Source: Branchiostoma lanceolatum (taxonomy: Eukaryota > Chordata > Leptocardii > Amphioxiformes > Branchiostomatidae). Taken from it: a stretch of DNA of 64,000 nt. The notes beneath the pieces are model-generated. The model searched no databases, had not been told where the DNA came from, and worked only from the letters and a program-made list of their open reading frames with translations. Shown here piece by piece: positions 46,201-58,200 of the stretch (positions are counted from its first letter, which is position 1; each line of letters starts with the position of its first letter). Location of the stretch: positions 16,469,529-16,533,528 of the forward strand of contig NC_089737.1 in NCBI RefSeq assembly GCF_035083965.1, read 5' to 3'. The translations under genes and the position numbers were made by a program.

Positions 46201-49200
46201 ATTAGAAAAACAAAAGAAAAATGTTTTGCTGTATTGTACATGTATGTAACGCAATGTTTTTTATTTTATTTTTTATTTTATTTTTTTTTAAATTTCTTTT
46301 ATTCATTTTCCATCCAACAACATAAACAACACAGTCAGTAATTCAGTAACATAAATAAGTGTCATATACAAATTGACGTCAGTAATAACTTGTCATATAG
46401 AAACAGTGTCATATAAAGCAAAACTTTCTCCGTCCAGTAACAAGTGTCATATACAAAAGAAAACTTTATCCATTCAATAACATAATTTCAATCAAAACAT
46501 AGATAATATTGTCATTTGAAATACTGAAACACAACTGAAAATAACTTATTGTAAACATAAAGTCCCCCATTTCCCCCTGTGTTTTTCCAGTTTTCCCCTT
46601 CTTGCTGCAATCAAATATTCTGCTTGTTGAAAAAAGTTAACATATTTGGTAAAGGAGTTTAAACTTAAAATTTTGTTTAAAATTAGCCAGACATTTGCTT
46701 TAGTGATCCAGTATCATTGCTCTTTGATGAAGAGTTGAAACTGTGATGATGTTTCCCCTGTAAGTAGTATTTTTGTGTCTCCCCAGTTGGACCGAACCTA
46801 CACTGGGCTGCAGACACTCGGAGCTGAGACGGTGAGACAAACACACTTACTCCGGATTCTTAGAACATAAACTAGAGGGCCTCAAGAGATGAACATTAAG
46901 TAATAGGAAGAAAAATGGCCATTCTGTTAATGTTTCTATTAAATTTTAAAAGGTTAAAAACCTGCTTTTTGACAAATCTTGCTCAGTGTCACTGATAAAA
47001 GGTAGTGGATGCTACCCGAAACGTCTGACCGTTTCCAAAGTCCATCCAGTTGCTTGACTACTGTTTTTTTTGGCATATCTTATTACCTGGATGCCTATCC
47101 TTCATCAATGTTTTTATCAAATTGGTTGAGGGAATTTTTTAGTGACTGTAACAGATATATAGAATACAACACGGGGTTGTATTTTATTAATGTCATACCT
47201 TGGTCATACCCACCCGAGAAAACACACATTTCAATGCGGAATGCACCAGAAGTTGAGGGAGTTTTGTGTCCTCGAACAAGAAACTGTAGCAACATTGATT
47301 CTAACCTCCGAATCCGGTATTCGAATTTCCGAAGGCGGCGCAATCGGCACGCTCGAAATGCATTCGAAATATTCCATGGAAGCCTGTGTGATAACACTCC
47401 CGAACCCTATGTGATCCGGATAGTTATCACACGGTCCGGAACACCCTTAAGGGAGCACACCCCAGTTTATTTGGGGTTTCAATTGGAGGCTGCGCACCCT
47501 CCAGTCTAGGTACCGTCTCTTCCAGGGAAGTATTCCGAAGTAAATCAACTGTGTATGGGATGAAAGCCTATCCCTTCCGCTACAGGACCAGCTGAGTTCT
47601 GTTTCTTCTACCTCTCTGATTTTGGTAAATCAGGAGACAAAAACATAATTTTCACGTCAAAAATGATGGTCAAATTTTGGCACTTTTGAGTACAGTCGAG
47701 CCAATTATAAAGAAAATTCTAGTACTTAGATTTCTTTAATCATCCATGGCGCGAGGCATGTCAGCATGACCCACAGAACGCAACAAAGGTCAATCCCGGG
47801 CCAAGGGACATTTCACCATCAACGCGGATGGATATCCGGAAGCAAGGCTCAGATCGAAACGAAATTTTCACCCAAAACACACCAATTCATACGCTTTTCA
47901 GCCATGCTAGTATCTAATATCAGTTCGAAGCACATTATGAGAAATCTAAACTCAAACCCAGCCCCTCGAAACCCTTTCGTCACTTTTTTGTCGGGCACTT
48001 CCGTGGACCCCGGTCTCGGAAGAACTGGGGTGTGCACCGTTATCACGCCCAGGTATGACATAATCAGATTACATCAGATATATACATCAGTGTTTCTCCC
48101 CCTCCCCAGATCGTGGATGTGGAGCTGGATCGTCACCTGTTTGACGAGACGGGAACTCCGCTCTTCCCCGACCTGTCTGTGCTGTCATCGGGACTGCAGG
48201 CCAAGCCAGCGGCTCCCTCTAGCAGCTCCGGCGCAGAACTGCAGCCTGACCTGTCCGTGCTGCTCTCAGGACTGCCTACCACGCTAGCTGCTCCCTCTAG
48301 CAGCTTCGGCGCAGAACTGCAGACTGCTAGCTCTCCAGTGAAACCTACCAGCACAACTACTCCCTCTAGCAGCTCAAGTACAGAACTGCAGGTCGGCAGT
48401 TCACCAGTGAAACCCAACAGTAGCACAGCAGCTCCCTCTAGCAGTACTGGTGCAGAACTGCAGGCCACTGGTTCTAAAGTCAAAGCCAGCACCAGTGTAT
48501 CTAAGCCCTCTAGCAGTTCCCATTTGGAACTGCAGGCCACAGTGAAACCCAGCACCGGTGGAGCAGCGCCCTCTAGCAGCTGTAGTAGAGAAGTGCAGGC
48601 CACATCCTCCACTGCGAAAGCCAGCACCAGTACAACAGCGCCATCTGGCAGTTCTCGTGCAGAAGTGCAGGCTGGGAAAGAGAAGGCAGAAGAGGAACCG
48701 AAACCTGGACCTTCCCTTGTAAGGAGGTCGCCTCGAGCGAAGTTCAGGCAAGACACCAGGAAACTTTCTCTCTCAGCTGAAGAAAGTGGAGCCAAGAAAC
48801 CTCGCAAGATCAGCGAGGGAGACAGCCAGGCCGAGGAAAAAGTGAAAGTTGAAGAAAAGAAAGACACAAGCCTTAAAGAAAAAGGAGATGGAAGACTCTT
48901 CGCTGGTGAGGGGTCTCAGCAGAAACCGGTCGTCGTGACAACAGCAATCCCATCATCCTCTGGCACAAACTTAGACGCTTTCAAACATAAACCTGTTACC
49001 ATGGTAACTAGCACAACCGTGCCGATCCCTGCTGTCACTATAGCAACCAGCGCGAGTAGAGCTGTCTCCAAGAGCACGGGTTCGTCCAAGACGTCGCTGG
49101 GGGACCAAAAGGAGGGGCAGACCGTCATGTTCCCAGTGAAAGTGAAAGCGGAGCCGCTGTCCCCGCCGAGAGTCGCCCCGGCAACGGTACCATCGTCACG

Positions 49201-52200
49201 GGATCCGATAACGTTTTCCCGCACAGTCGACACAAAAGCGCTGGTCCTGCCCAGCCAGGCGAGGGCGGCGGTCAGCGCAGCAAAGGTGGTGAGACCTTCT
49301 TTTCTTTTTTCATCTTTCTTCTTATTGATTTTCAAAATAACGCCCCAAAAGGCTATCAATGGCACACATAGAGAACAAGAGTTCCACGACCTCATATCTC
49401 CATGAACAATTCTATTCATGCAAATGACTTACACATTTGCATGATATATGCTTGGTCATAAACACCTTTATTTAACTTACACATGTTGCAATATTGACAT
49501 TCCTATAATTTTCCAATTAGACGAATTATGGTGTTTTTCCATTAATTATGCAAATTAGGAATTCATTTGCATAATTGGTATCTGTTGATGCTCCACTTTC
49601 CATAAACTACATACTAGTATGTTACATGTATTTGAGTCTGATAATGAAAAAGACTGCAAATATAGATTTTTCTCATTAGCTATGCAAATTAAGTCACAAT
49701 TAGCATAATTTGCACTTCATCATGTATATCTCTATCTAAGCTACCTGCATACTAAGTATCATATTGATAGTCCTATAATTTTCCAATTAGATGAGATATG
49801 GTGTTGTGCATTAATCATGCAAATTATAATAAGGAATTTATTTGCATAATTGGTATCTGTTGATAATCCACTTTCCATAAACTACATAAATTACATGTAT
49901 TTGAGTCTGATAATGGCAAACACTGCAAATATAGATTTTCCTCATTAGTTATGCAAATTAAGTTCTAATTAACATAATTTACACTTCATTATGTACATCT
50001 CTGTCTAAGCTACCTGTATACTAAATATCCTGGAAATCCATCGTTCCTTTGCTGAGTTATTCTCCTTAGAAGATTTTCAAGATAACGCCCCTGCAGTTCT
50101 AGAGCAAGCTGCTAGGGGGCCCAAACCCACACCACGTCTTTATTACACCACAAGCTATCTGCCACCAAAAAATAAAGACCATAGCATGTCCAGGTCAAGA
50201 GATACAAAAATGGAACTTCTGCTGCAGTACCAAGGTCACATACCAGGAGGCCCAAAATCGACCTTGAATTTCGGCTTCACAACACCTGCCCACATACCAA
50301 ATATCATCGTAATCCATCAAGAGGTTCTTGAGTTATGCTGACTGGAGTGGTGCGGAAACACAAACAAACAGACAGACAGACACACAGACACACCCAAAAC
50401 AATATCTCCATTTTTCATGGAGATAATAAATGACACACATACCCAACAACAAACCGATTTATAAAACCAGGTTAACAATAAATTGAATGTATGATCACAA
50501 AAAGTAATGAGAATTGCCCCACTTCCCAATGTGTCTCTGGATCTTACTTTTACTAAGTTTTAGCAATAATATATTCCTTAAGTACGAAGTTATTGACTTA
50601 GGCCACACCAATTTATTTTCTTGGTTAACGGACTTTTATTTTCAAAAAAAAAAAATTTTTAGAAAAAAAAAATTCATGAAAACATGTTTTCATGATTTTT
50701 TTTGTTCTAAATTTTTTTTTTTTGAAAATAAAAATCCGTTAACCAAGAAATGAAATTTGTGTGGCCTTATCAGGTTTTTTTTCTTATGTCTCTTATGTTG
50801 ACAAAAGGCGATGAAACCGGGCACAGTTGCCGGGACAACCATGGTCGGCACGCCGCCACAGGGCATCGTTATCACCAAGATCGTCCCGACGACCTCCAAA
50901 CCCGTCACCACCGTCCAGCAGACACTGACCTTGAAACCGCAGGGCCTCACCTCCAAGGGTGTAACCACGGCGACCCAGCAGAACATCACCATCATCAAGC
51001 AGGTATTGTAGCATTGTGTTATTTATGATAGAAATTTTGAGCATAGTAAATGTAAGTCTTAGTCATAAGTGAACGTCAAACATGTATGTTACATAGCACC
51101 CGATATCAGCAATGCTGCCTGGGCTGACCATTGTATTGCCTAATGTTGCAATTTTGACACATAAAAAAGATAAATAGATAAATGAATAAAGCAGGTGACG
51201 ATGAATGGTTTATTCAGAATACCGGATTTACAAGCAAACAACAGACTCGTGGATAAATGTTTCATATTTTTTTTAAACCTGATGTTTGACAGATAAATTA
51301 TGTAGATAGAAGACCAGCACAAAACTCCTGTTTGGCTTGTATTGCTATTTGGTATGTGGGTAGGTCTTGATAAGACCTGGAAATGATTAGATTTTGGGCC
51401 CTCTAGCGGCTTTTGTATATATTAAAATGGTCAATTGTCAGTTCGTCATATTGGTCAATAAAAAAATGGTGATGTAACTACTTTAACAAGAAATTGTTCT
51501 TATTCCGCAGGTAAAGCAGGAGACAGGGCTAAACGTTTCCATGGCAACGCAGCCGAACGTGGTCGTGAGCGCGGGAACTGGGCCCAAGGCGGTCCTGACC
51601 TCGCCGCAGAAGGGCGTCCCCATGGCGACGCAGAAGGGCACGATCCTCAAACTGTCGGGGCTGCCGGGTCAGAGTTCGGCCTCCGCGGTCGGCTCGGGAG
51701 GTCACATGATCGTGATGAGTTCGCAGCAGCCAATCAGCAGCCCCATCCAGGCTGTGCCGAGAGTCGTCACTTCCCCTCACCAGGGCAAGGCTCTTCTGCT
51801 CAGCGGCGTCACCCCCCAGGTGGCACAGATGCCTGTGAAGGTAGGAAATTTTGAATCTTGTTTTTTTTTTTTAATTTGTTGAAACATTGTTCTGTCTGTG
51901 TGTTTGTGTTTCTGGATTTGTTAGCATAACTTAAGAACCGGCGGATGGGTTGTAACGATATTTAGTATATGGTTAGGCATTGGGAAGGTCAAGGTCAATT
52001 TTGGTCACCCTGGTGTGTGACCTTAGTACTGCAGCAGAGCTTCTGGTTTTTGTATCTTGTGACCTGAACATGCTGATAGTATGGGCTTGTTGTGTTTTGT
52101 TTGTGCAGGTGGAGAAGATGGCGGAAGCAAAGGTTCCCGTGACTCCGACCAAGATCGGCAGCGCCTCGCCGACGGTCCCCCCCGGCACGCCCCCGCAGGT

Positions 52201-55200
52201 TCGGACCATCTCGGGCGCTGTGATTGGTGGGCTGAGTCCCGTGTCCAAGCCTCACGCGGGCGCCGCCGGGAATGTGGTCCAGGTTTGTATTTTTGATGAT
52301 GTTTTATAGGACATACAGTAGATTGGAATAGATTTGATAACTCTTGAAATGAAAAGTTCTGACATTACATGATTTTGTCCTCTATCGGTCCTGTTACACC
52401 AGCTATGGCTATATCACCTCCCTGTGTGGGACCCTTTGCTGGGCTGAGAACAGATTACATCATGTGCAAAAGATACCAGATTGCAGTAAATGTCTCTCCC
52501 CCTGTCCAGGTGGGCCCGCAGTCCTTGGTTCAGCCCCAGGCCGTGCCCGGCGGCGCCCTGATGTCGCCCAACGTGATGAACCTCCCTCTGGTGAATGTGG
52601 CGCCGGGGGCGAAGGTCTTCCTCGCCGCCAAGTCCACCGACCCTGCCATGAAGGGGAAGGTCATCCTGATCCCGCAGACCGCCATCGTCAAGGGCATCCC
52701 CCTCCAGCAGGGTCATGGGTCGGGGGTCACCGTGCTGCAGGGGTCGCCAGTGGTCCCGGGGGTCAACATGCCAGGTCAGGTCGTGACCCCCCAGGGGGGG
52801 AACATCGTGCACGTGGTGCAGGGGGGCGGGTTAGCCACTCAGGGGGCCAGCCCGACCTCAGCACTGACCCCACAGGTCACAGGTCAGGGTGCACGGGGTG
52901 AGAGGTCATCGCCGGGCGTGGCGCAGACGGTGAAGGCGGGGTCGACCATCACCCTGCCGCTCCAGCCGGGGACGTCGTACATCCTGATGCAGCAGCAGCC
53001 CCCGGGGGGTGCCGCCGCCAGCGGGAACGGCCCCGGCTCTTCCCCCAGCCGCCCCTCCACCCTCATGGTGCAGCAGGTGCCTCAGGAGCAGCCCGGGAAG
53101 CCGCAGGTACGGACGGGCGTTTGCTTGTTTGCTTTACTCTCATTATCAATGGCTAACAGTAACACCAGGAGCACGCATCCAGAATCAGGGATCTCCCCAG
53201 AAATATAGAGCAGGATGGGGAGGGTGCCGGGCACAGGATACGTGTCGCGAGGGGGGAGGTCTGGAGGGGGCGCACAACTTACAAAAAGAGAGCGGATGTT
53301 GCCTTTTTCAGACATAATGGAAGTTATTTTCTGCAACTTCAGCTTTACACCTGAAATTTCTAGTTTTGAGCAAAATTACAGGCTTTGCTGGGTAAAAATT
53401 GGAAAAAAATCCCCCACCTTTGAAAATCAACAGGATGGAGCTGGGATTAGAACAGGATGGAGGAGTGCCACTGTTCCATTCTTTAGGGACATCCCTGAGA
53501 ATGTAACGCACATAGGGTACTAGTATATGGCCAGCCATACAAAACCATCACACACATAGCTGCTGAGTCTCCATTGCTTAAGATACCTCTATGGACACAT
53601 CTATATGAGTCCCAGTTATGGGGTCAATGAAAGAGCCTAATAGTTAACTGGAAGGTACTGTTTTGGGCCTGTTTGTGTTTTCACAGTCAGTGTTATAACT
53701 TACACATTTTGGTGTGTCCTGCTTGTCCTCAGGTGCAGGTTGTCCCCCAGCAGCAGACAGTGGCACAGTCCGGCGCCAAACCCATGCAGTCATTCCGGAT
53801 CGTCCCATCGCCCCAGGCGGGGGGGCAGTCCCCCACAGCGGAGGCCGGCGCTAAAGCGGGGCCGAGCGTCGCCACGGCGGGCGGCCACACGTTCATCGCG
53901 CTCACGCCCCAGCAGCTCAGCCAGATCGGCAAGCCTGGTACTTTTATTAACCTTCTCCCAGCTACTTTTCTCTATTTAGTGGGTTCTTAAACATGCTTAA
54001 AGATTTTCTTTTCATTTTTTTTTCCAAACTTTATTTACATACATAATAATACATAAAGATACATGGAAACTCCTAACTAATTGTAGTGTTGATTGAAATT
54101 GCAATGATGGTTGTAAGTATTGTAATTGCTTATCTATTTCTTTGATGTTCTTAAGTCGGTTTCTAAAGAGGGTAAAATTTGGTTTGACATTTTGAACAAA
54201 ACATATACTTAGCAATAAGAATGCAATGTGCAAGTGTGGTAACAGGGTGATAACCTTCAATTATACCATATATGATCATCTTAAAGGTTTTCATTTAGGA
54301 CCAGGTCCTGTTTGGTGCAACGTTAAACATGGTTAAAGATGGGGCTCTCCTCAAGCTTTATGTCCTGTCCAAGATAAACTCCCTTGCCAGAGCTAGGTAC
54401 TCATTTATTAAGTGAGGAAAAAGGTGTAAAGTTTCATTGCCAAAGCACAACAATGGGGCCCACCAGAGATTCCAACCTAGAACCTTTGGATTAAGATTAT
54501 AATTATAAGTCAATTTTTTTCCTCATCCAATGCTTAAGATTTGAGTTCTTGTAATTGTTGGTTGTGTACGAAGAGTCCGTGAATGAATGAATGAATGAAT
54601 GACTGACTTTGGAACTTACTACTAGTATTGAAACTATTCCCAGGCTCCCAGCAGATCGGTGCGGGGCAGACGCTGCTGGTTCCCGTGCAGAACGTGCAGA
54701 TGGCGAGTTCCGGCGCGCAGGCGGCCCAGCTGGTAACCATGGCGACGTCCGGCGCAAACGCGGCACAGCTCGTAACCATGGCAACGTCGGGCGGGCAGGC
54801 GGCCCAGCTGGTCACCAAGTCCGCCAGCACGCCGACGGTCCTCACCCCCTCCCCCGCGCACAAGGGCGTGACCCCCCGGGAAACCCCCTCCACACCCTCC
54901 AAGGTCACCTCCAGCCTGCAGAAGAGCATCCTGCAGATGAAGCTTGGGCTGGGGTCACAGGTCACGGGGTCAAGGGTCACAGGAACATCACCCACCCCGA
55001 CCTTTGACATTATTGAGCTGGTGGCAAGGAAAGTCTGGTGAGTTTGTGTTTCATAAAATGGTAAATATTGGGAAGCATTTTTGTGTTGCCCTGATACTAT
55101 AGTGTTTGTGGGAGGAAATTCCAAATTCCATTGTTATTTCGCACTAAGTAGTTCTTATCAATGTAGGGGGTTTTGTGTACAACCTTATAATATTATGTAT

Positions 55201-58200
55201 TTGTGCACAGTACTAGTATCAGTTATGATGCATATGGAGATATTTGACTTTGCGGACTTGTTTGAGATTCCACATTTTGTGCCAATGAAATCTAGTCTGT
55301 AAATTCCAGAGCTGTGTTGTGTTGCCATGGTATCATGCCCTAAGCTTTACCCACAATCCTCTGCAGCGTGTCGGGCATCCAGACGAAGGAACAGCTGATC
55401 GGTGCCGTGGTGCGGCACGTTCCACTCGTGGACCCAAACAGGGGTGAGCAGCTTCCCTAGAAACATTTAGCAAAAGTTCATCTTCTTAGAAGATTTTGGT
55501 ATCTTGTTCTTGTTTTAAACAGTGCAGGCAATGTCCTAGGTGCTGAAAGGTAGGTTATGCTGAACCTCGGTCACGACCAGTGGAAGTATAGCTCTTCAGT
55601 GAGCTAAACTGGTCCAAGATCACTTTTTACTTTATTTTATTGTTCCCCAAGTGTTTGCCAGCACCCGTACTGCGCCCAGACACCACAGCAGTTCTTATAA
55701 TGGTCCCTGAAGGGATCCTTGTGGAACACCTTCAGTTTTTAAGTTGTGTTTGTGTTTAACATGTCCTGTTCCCCCAGTGCTGAGCCAGCACCCATACTGT
55801 GCTCAGACCCCACAGCAGTTCTTATAGTGGACCCAGAACTGTTCCTTCTGGAACCCCTTATAATTTATATATTTCACAGTAGAGATTGGAATCCAGTAGA
55901 GTCCGGAACTCTACTAGTAGAGATTGGAATTCCAATCTCTACTAGTAGAGTTCCGGACTGTACTGGATTCCAATCTCTACTGTGACATATGTATAAGAAG
56001 TGTGTTTAACATGTCCTGCCCCCCCAGTGCTGAGTTAGCAGCAGTACTAAGCACAGACACGACAGCAGTTCTTGTAATGGGCCCAGAAATATTCCTTGAG
56101 GAACCCTCTTTTTGGTTCTAAACTGTGTTAGTGTTTAACAATGTTGTCCTTTTCCCCCAGTGCTCGTCAACATCTGTATTGCGCCTAAATACGACAGCTG
56201 TTCTTATAATGGTCCCAGAAGTGATCCTTGTGGAACCCCTTATGTTTAACATGTCCCTTTTCTCCAGTGCTGAGCCAGCATCCGTACTGCGCCCAAACAC
56301 GACAGCAGTTCTTCGGCTGGAACATCGGGAAGCAGCGGGCGGCGGAGTGGCAGCGCGCCGTCGCCGTCAGGAAGGTCATCGAGAAGGTCAAATCCTCCAC
56401 CAAAAAACTCACCCTGCCCACCCCCACAACTCGGGACATCATGGACTGGTCCAGGACCCATGGCTACACCCCTTCTGCTTACAGTAAGGAAAATTTCTTT
56501 ACTTTCTGCTGTATTTATGAAGAAAAATGTGACCTTTAAAAAGAGAGAAGTGGATCAGGGGCAAGAGTCTTGTGCCAAGTTTCTTTCAAGACTGCAGATG
56601 ATAAGGTCTTATGTGATATCTGATGTTGAAACCTATGTTCACTACAAGTCACAATGTATCTGTGTGTGTGGACATGTATGACTGCAGCTAAAGTTAGATA
56701 AATAAAACAAGGAAGCACAATTTTCAATGTAGATGGAAAACTTTACTTTAATGTTCATTTTAGAGCATTATTGTCTCTTGTATTAATAGATGCACTGAAG
56801 AAGGATGAGAACTACTGCAAGCTGTGATAGAAGCCGAGTTAGCTGTTCTAATATTTTTGTTGTTGTTGTTTAGGGTTAGGGTTTGTTGTTCTAACTAAGA
56901 TCGTTGTTGTGTTTTTAGATGTGCTGAAGGAGGATGAGAACTACTGTGAGCTCTGTGGACAGAAGCTCCGGGCGAAACTGCGGACGGCTCACGAGGACTG
57001 CCTCAAGTTCTGGGCTGCAAACGGTGAGTCCTTCAGAATCACATCACGGTGTAGCAGCTTCAATAGTTTTATAGAATGTTATCTACTATGTGCAAGTCGA
57101 TGCCATACTTTTACCTTATACAATTGTTGTGCAATAAAGTTATATCTTGTTCTTGGAAGACTTAATTCAATTTAGCATGATTTGAACCTTGTAAAATCTA
57201 ATGTAACATTGTAAGGACCTGGAAAAATATGAGAGTTTAATCACAGATGATAACTTGTACTTAAGATAAATGTGTTTCTTCTTGCCAGGCCCCCCCTCCA
57301 GCTGCAGTGGTTCGGCCGACCTGTGTCAGATGTTAGAGGACAGCAAGCCTTACCAGCATTCCGATGACAATGACCTGGAAGTGGATGTCATCTCGCTGGG
57401 TCAGGAGACAAAGGTCAGGGGTTATGGTCAAAGGTCGCACCGTTGTTGTGTGGTGCAAGTAGTTGGATTTTCAGCCATGGTGACTTTGAAAATATCATAA
57501 TGTCAATACTGACTGATGATAGACTACAAACCAACCAGTAACTTCTCAGTCGTACCACATATGAACTGACCAATCAGAAAGCTTCTTACAAATATGCCAC
57601 ATTTGAACTGACTAATGAGCACACTTCTCACAATCATACCACATTTGAACTGACCAATGAGCACCCTTGTTCCTGGCAGGTTTTGGTGAAGCAGGAGCCA
57701 ATGGAAGAAGAGGACGACCACCCGCGGTATTTCCTGCCGATGACGCCGGCGGTCGAGTTTGTGCACGACACCGCGCAGAAGGTCAGAGTTCATGAATCTG
57801 CGCCACTTTCTTGTTATTTTCCTGTCGTGGTCCTACTGAAACTTTGGAAATACTGCAAATCCAAATGTTACTAATCAACTATTTTCGATCATGACAATTA
57901 AGTGGTTGACTAGTGACCGTTAAAGTAGCTTAAATAAGTAACCGTTAACCAAAAGGTACAGTTTTGTAGTTCCAAGAAGCAAGTGTTGAAGTATCAAATA
58001 CATCAAGTCCCACTGACAGCCCAGCTGCCGAGCTTTAACTCTCTTTTCTTATTCTTCAGCTGGGAGTGAAGCTGGAACCTGTGGAGACGACTAAAGACAT
58101 GTTCTCACCTGTCCTGGAGGAGATGGTTCTTAAGGTAAGACATGTTCTCACCTGTACTTAAAGAGATGGTTCTTAAGGTACATTTCCTAACTCTTAAGAC

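Larger units (their letters stand above)
40636..46831 (+). other. YEATS domain exons of YEATS2
   Basis: Exons 5 to 9 encode the acyl-lysine reader fold: [13 protein letters not shown], then [10 protein letters not shown], the first pocket loop [16 protein letters not shown], and the second loop [16 protein letters not shown], ending with [15 protein letters not shown]. The Trp in GWGEF and the Ser-Tyr in HPSYRP correspond to positions that line the acyl-lysine pocket in known YEATS domains, so binding is likely retained. The domain is interrupted by the 3.6-kb element in intron 8. Confidence 0.9.

Noticed and set aside
47009-47509. 166-residue plus-strand open frame
   Set aside because: Lies in interspersed repeats in YEATS2 intron 9, with no recognisable motif.
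48133-48867. 244-residue minus-strand frame opposite YEATS2 exon 10
   Set aside because: Shadow of the Ser-rich coding repeats; no splice or start support.
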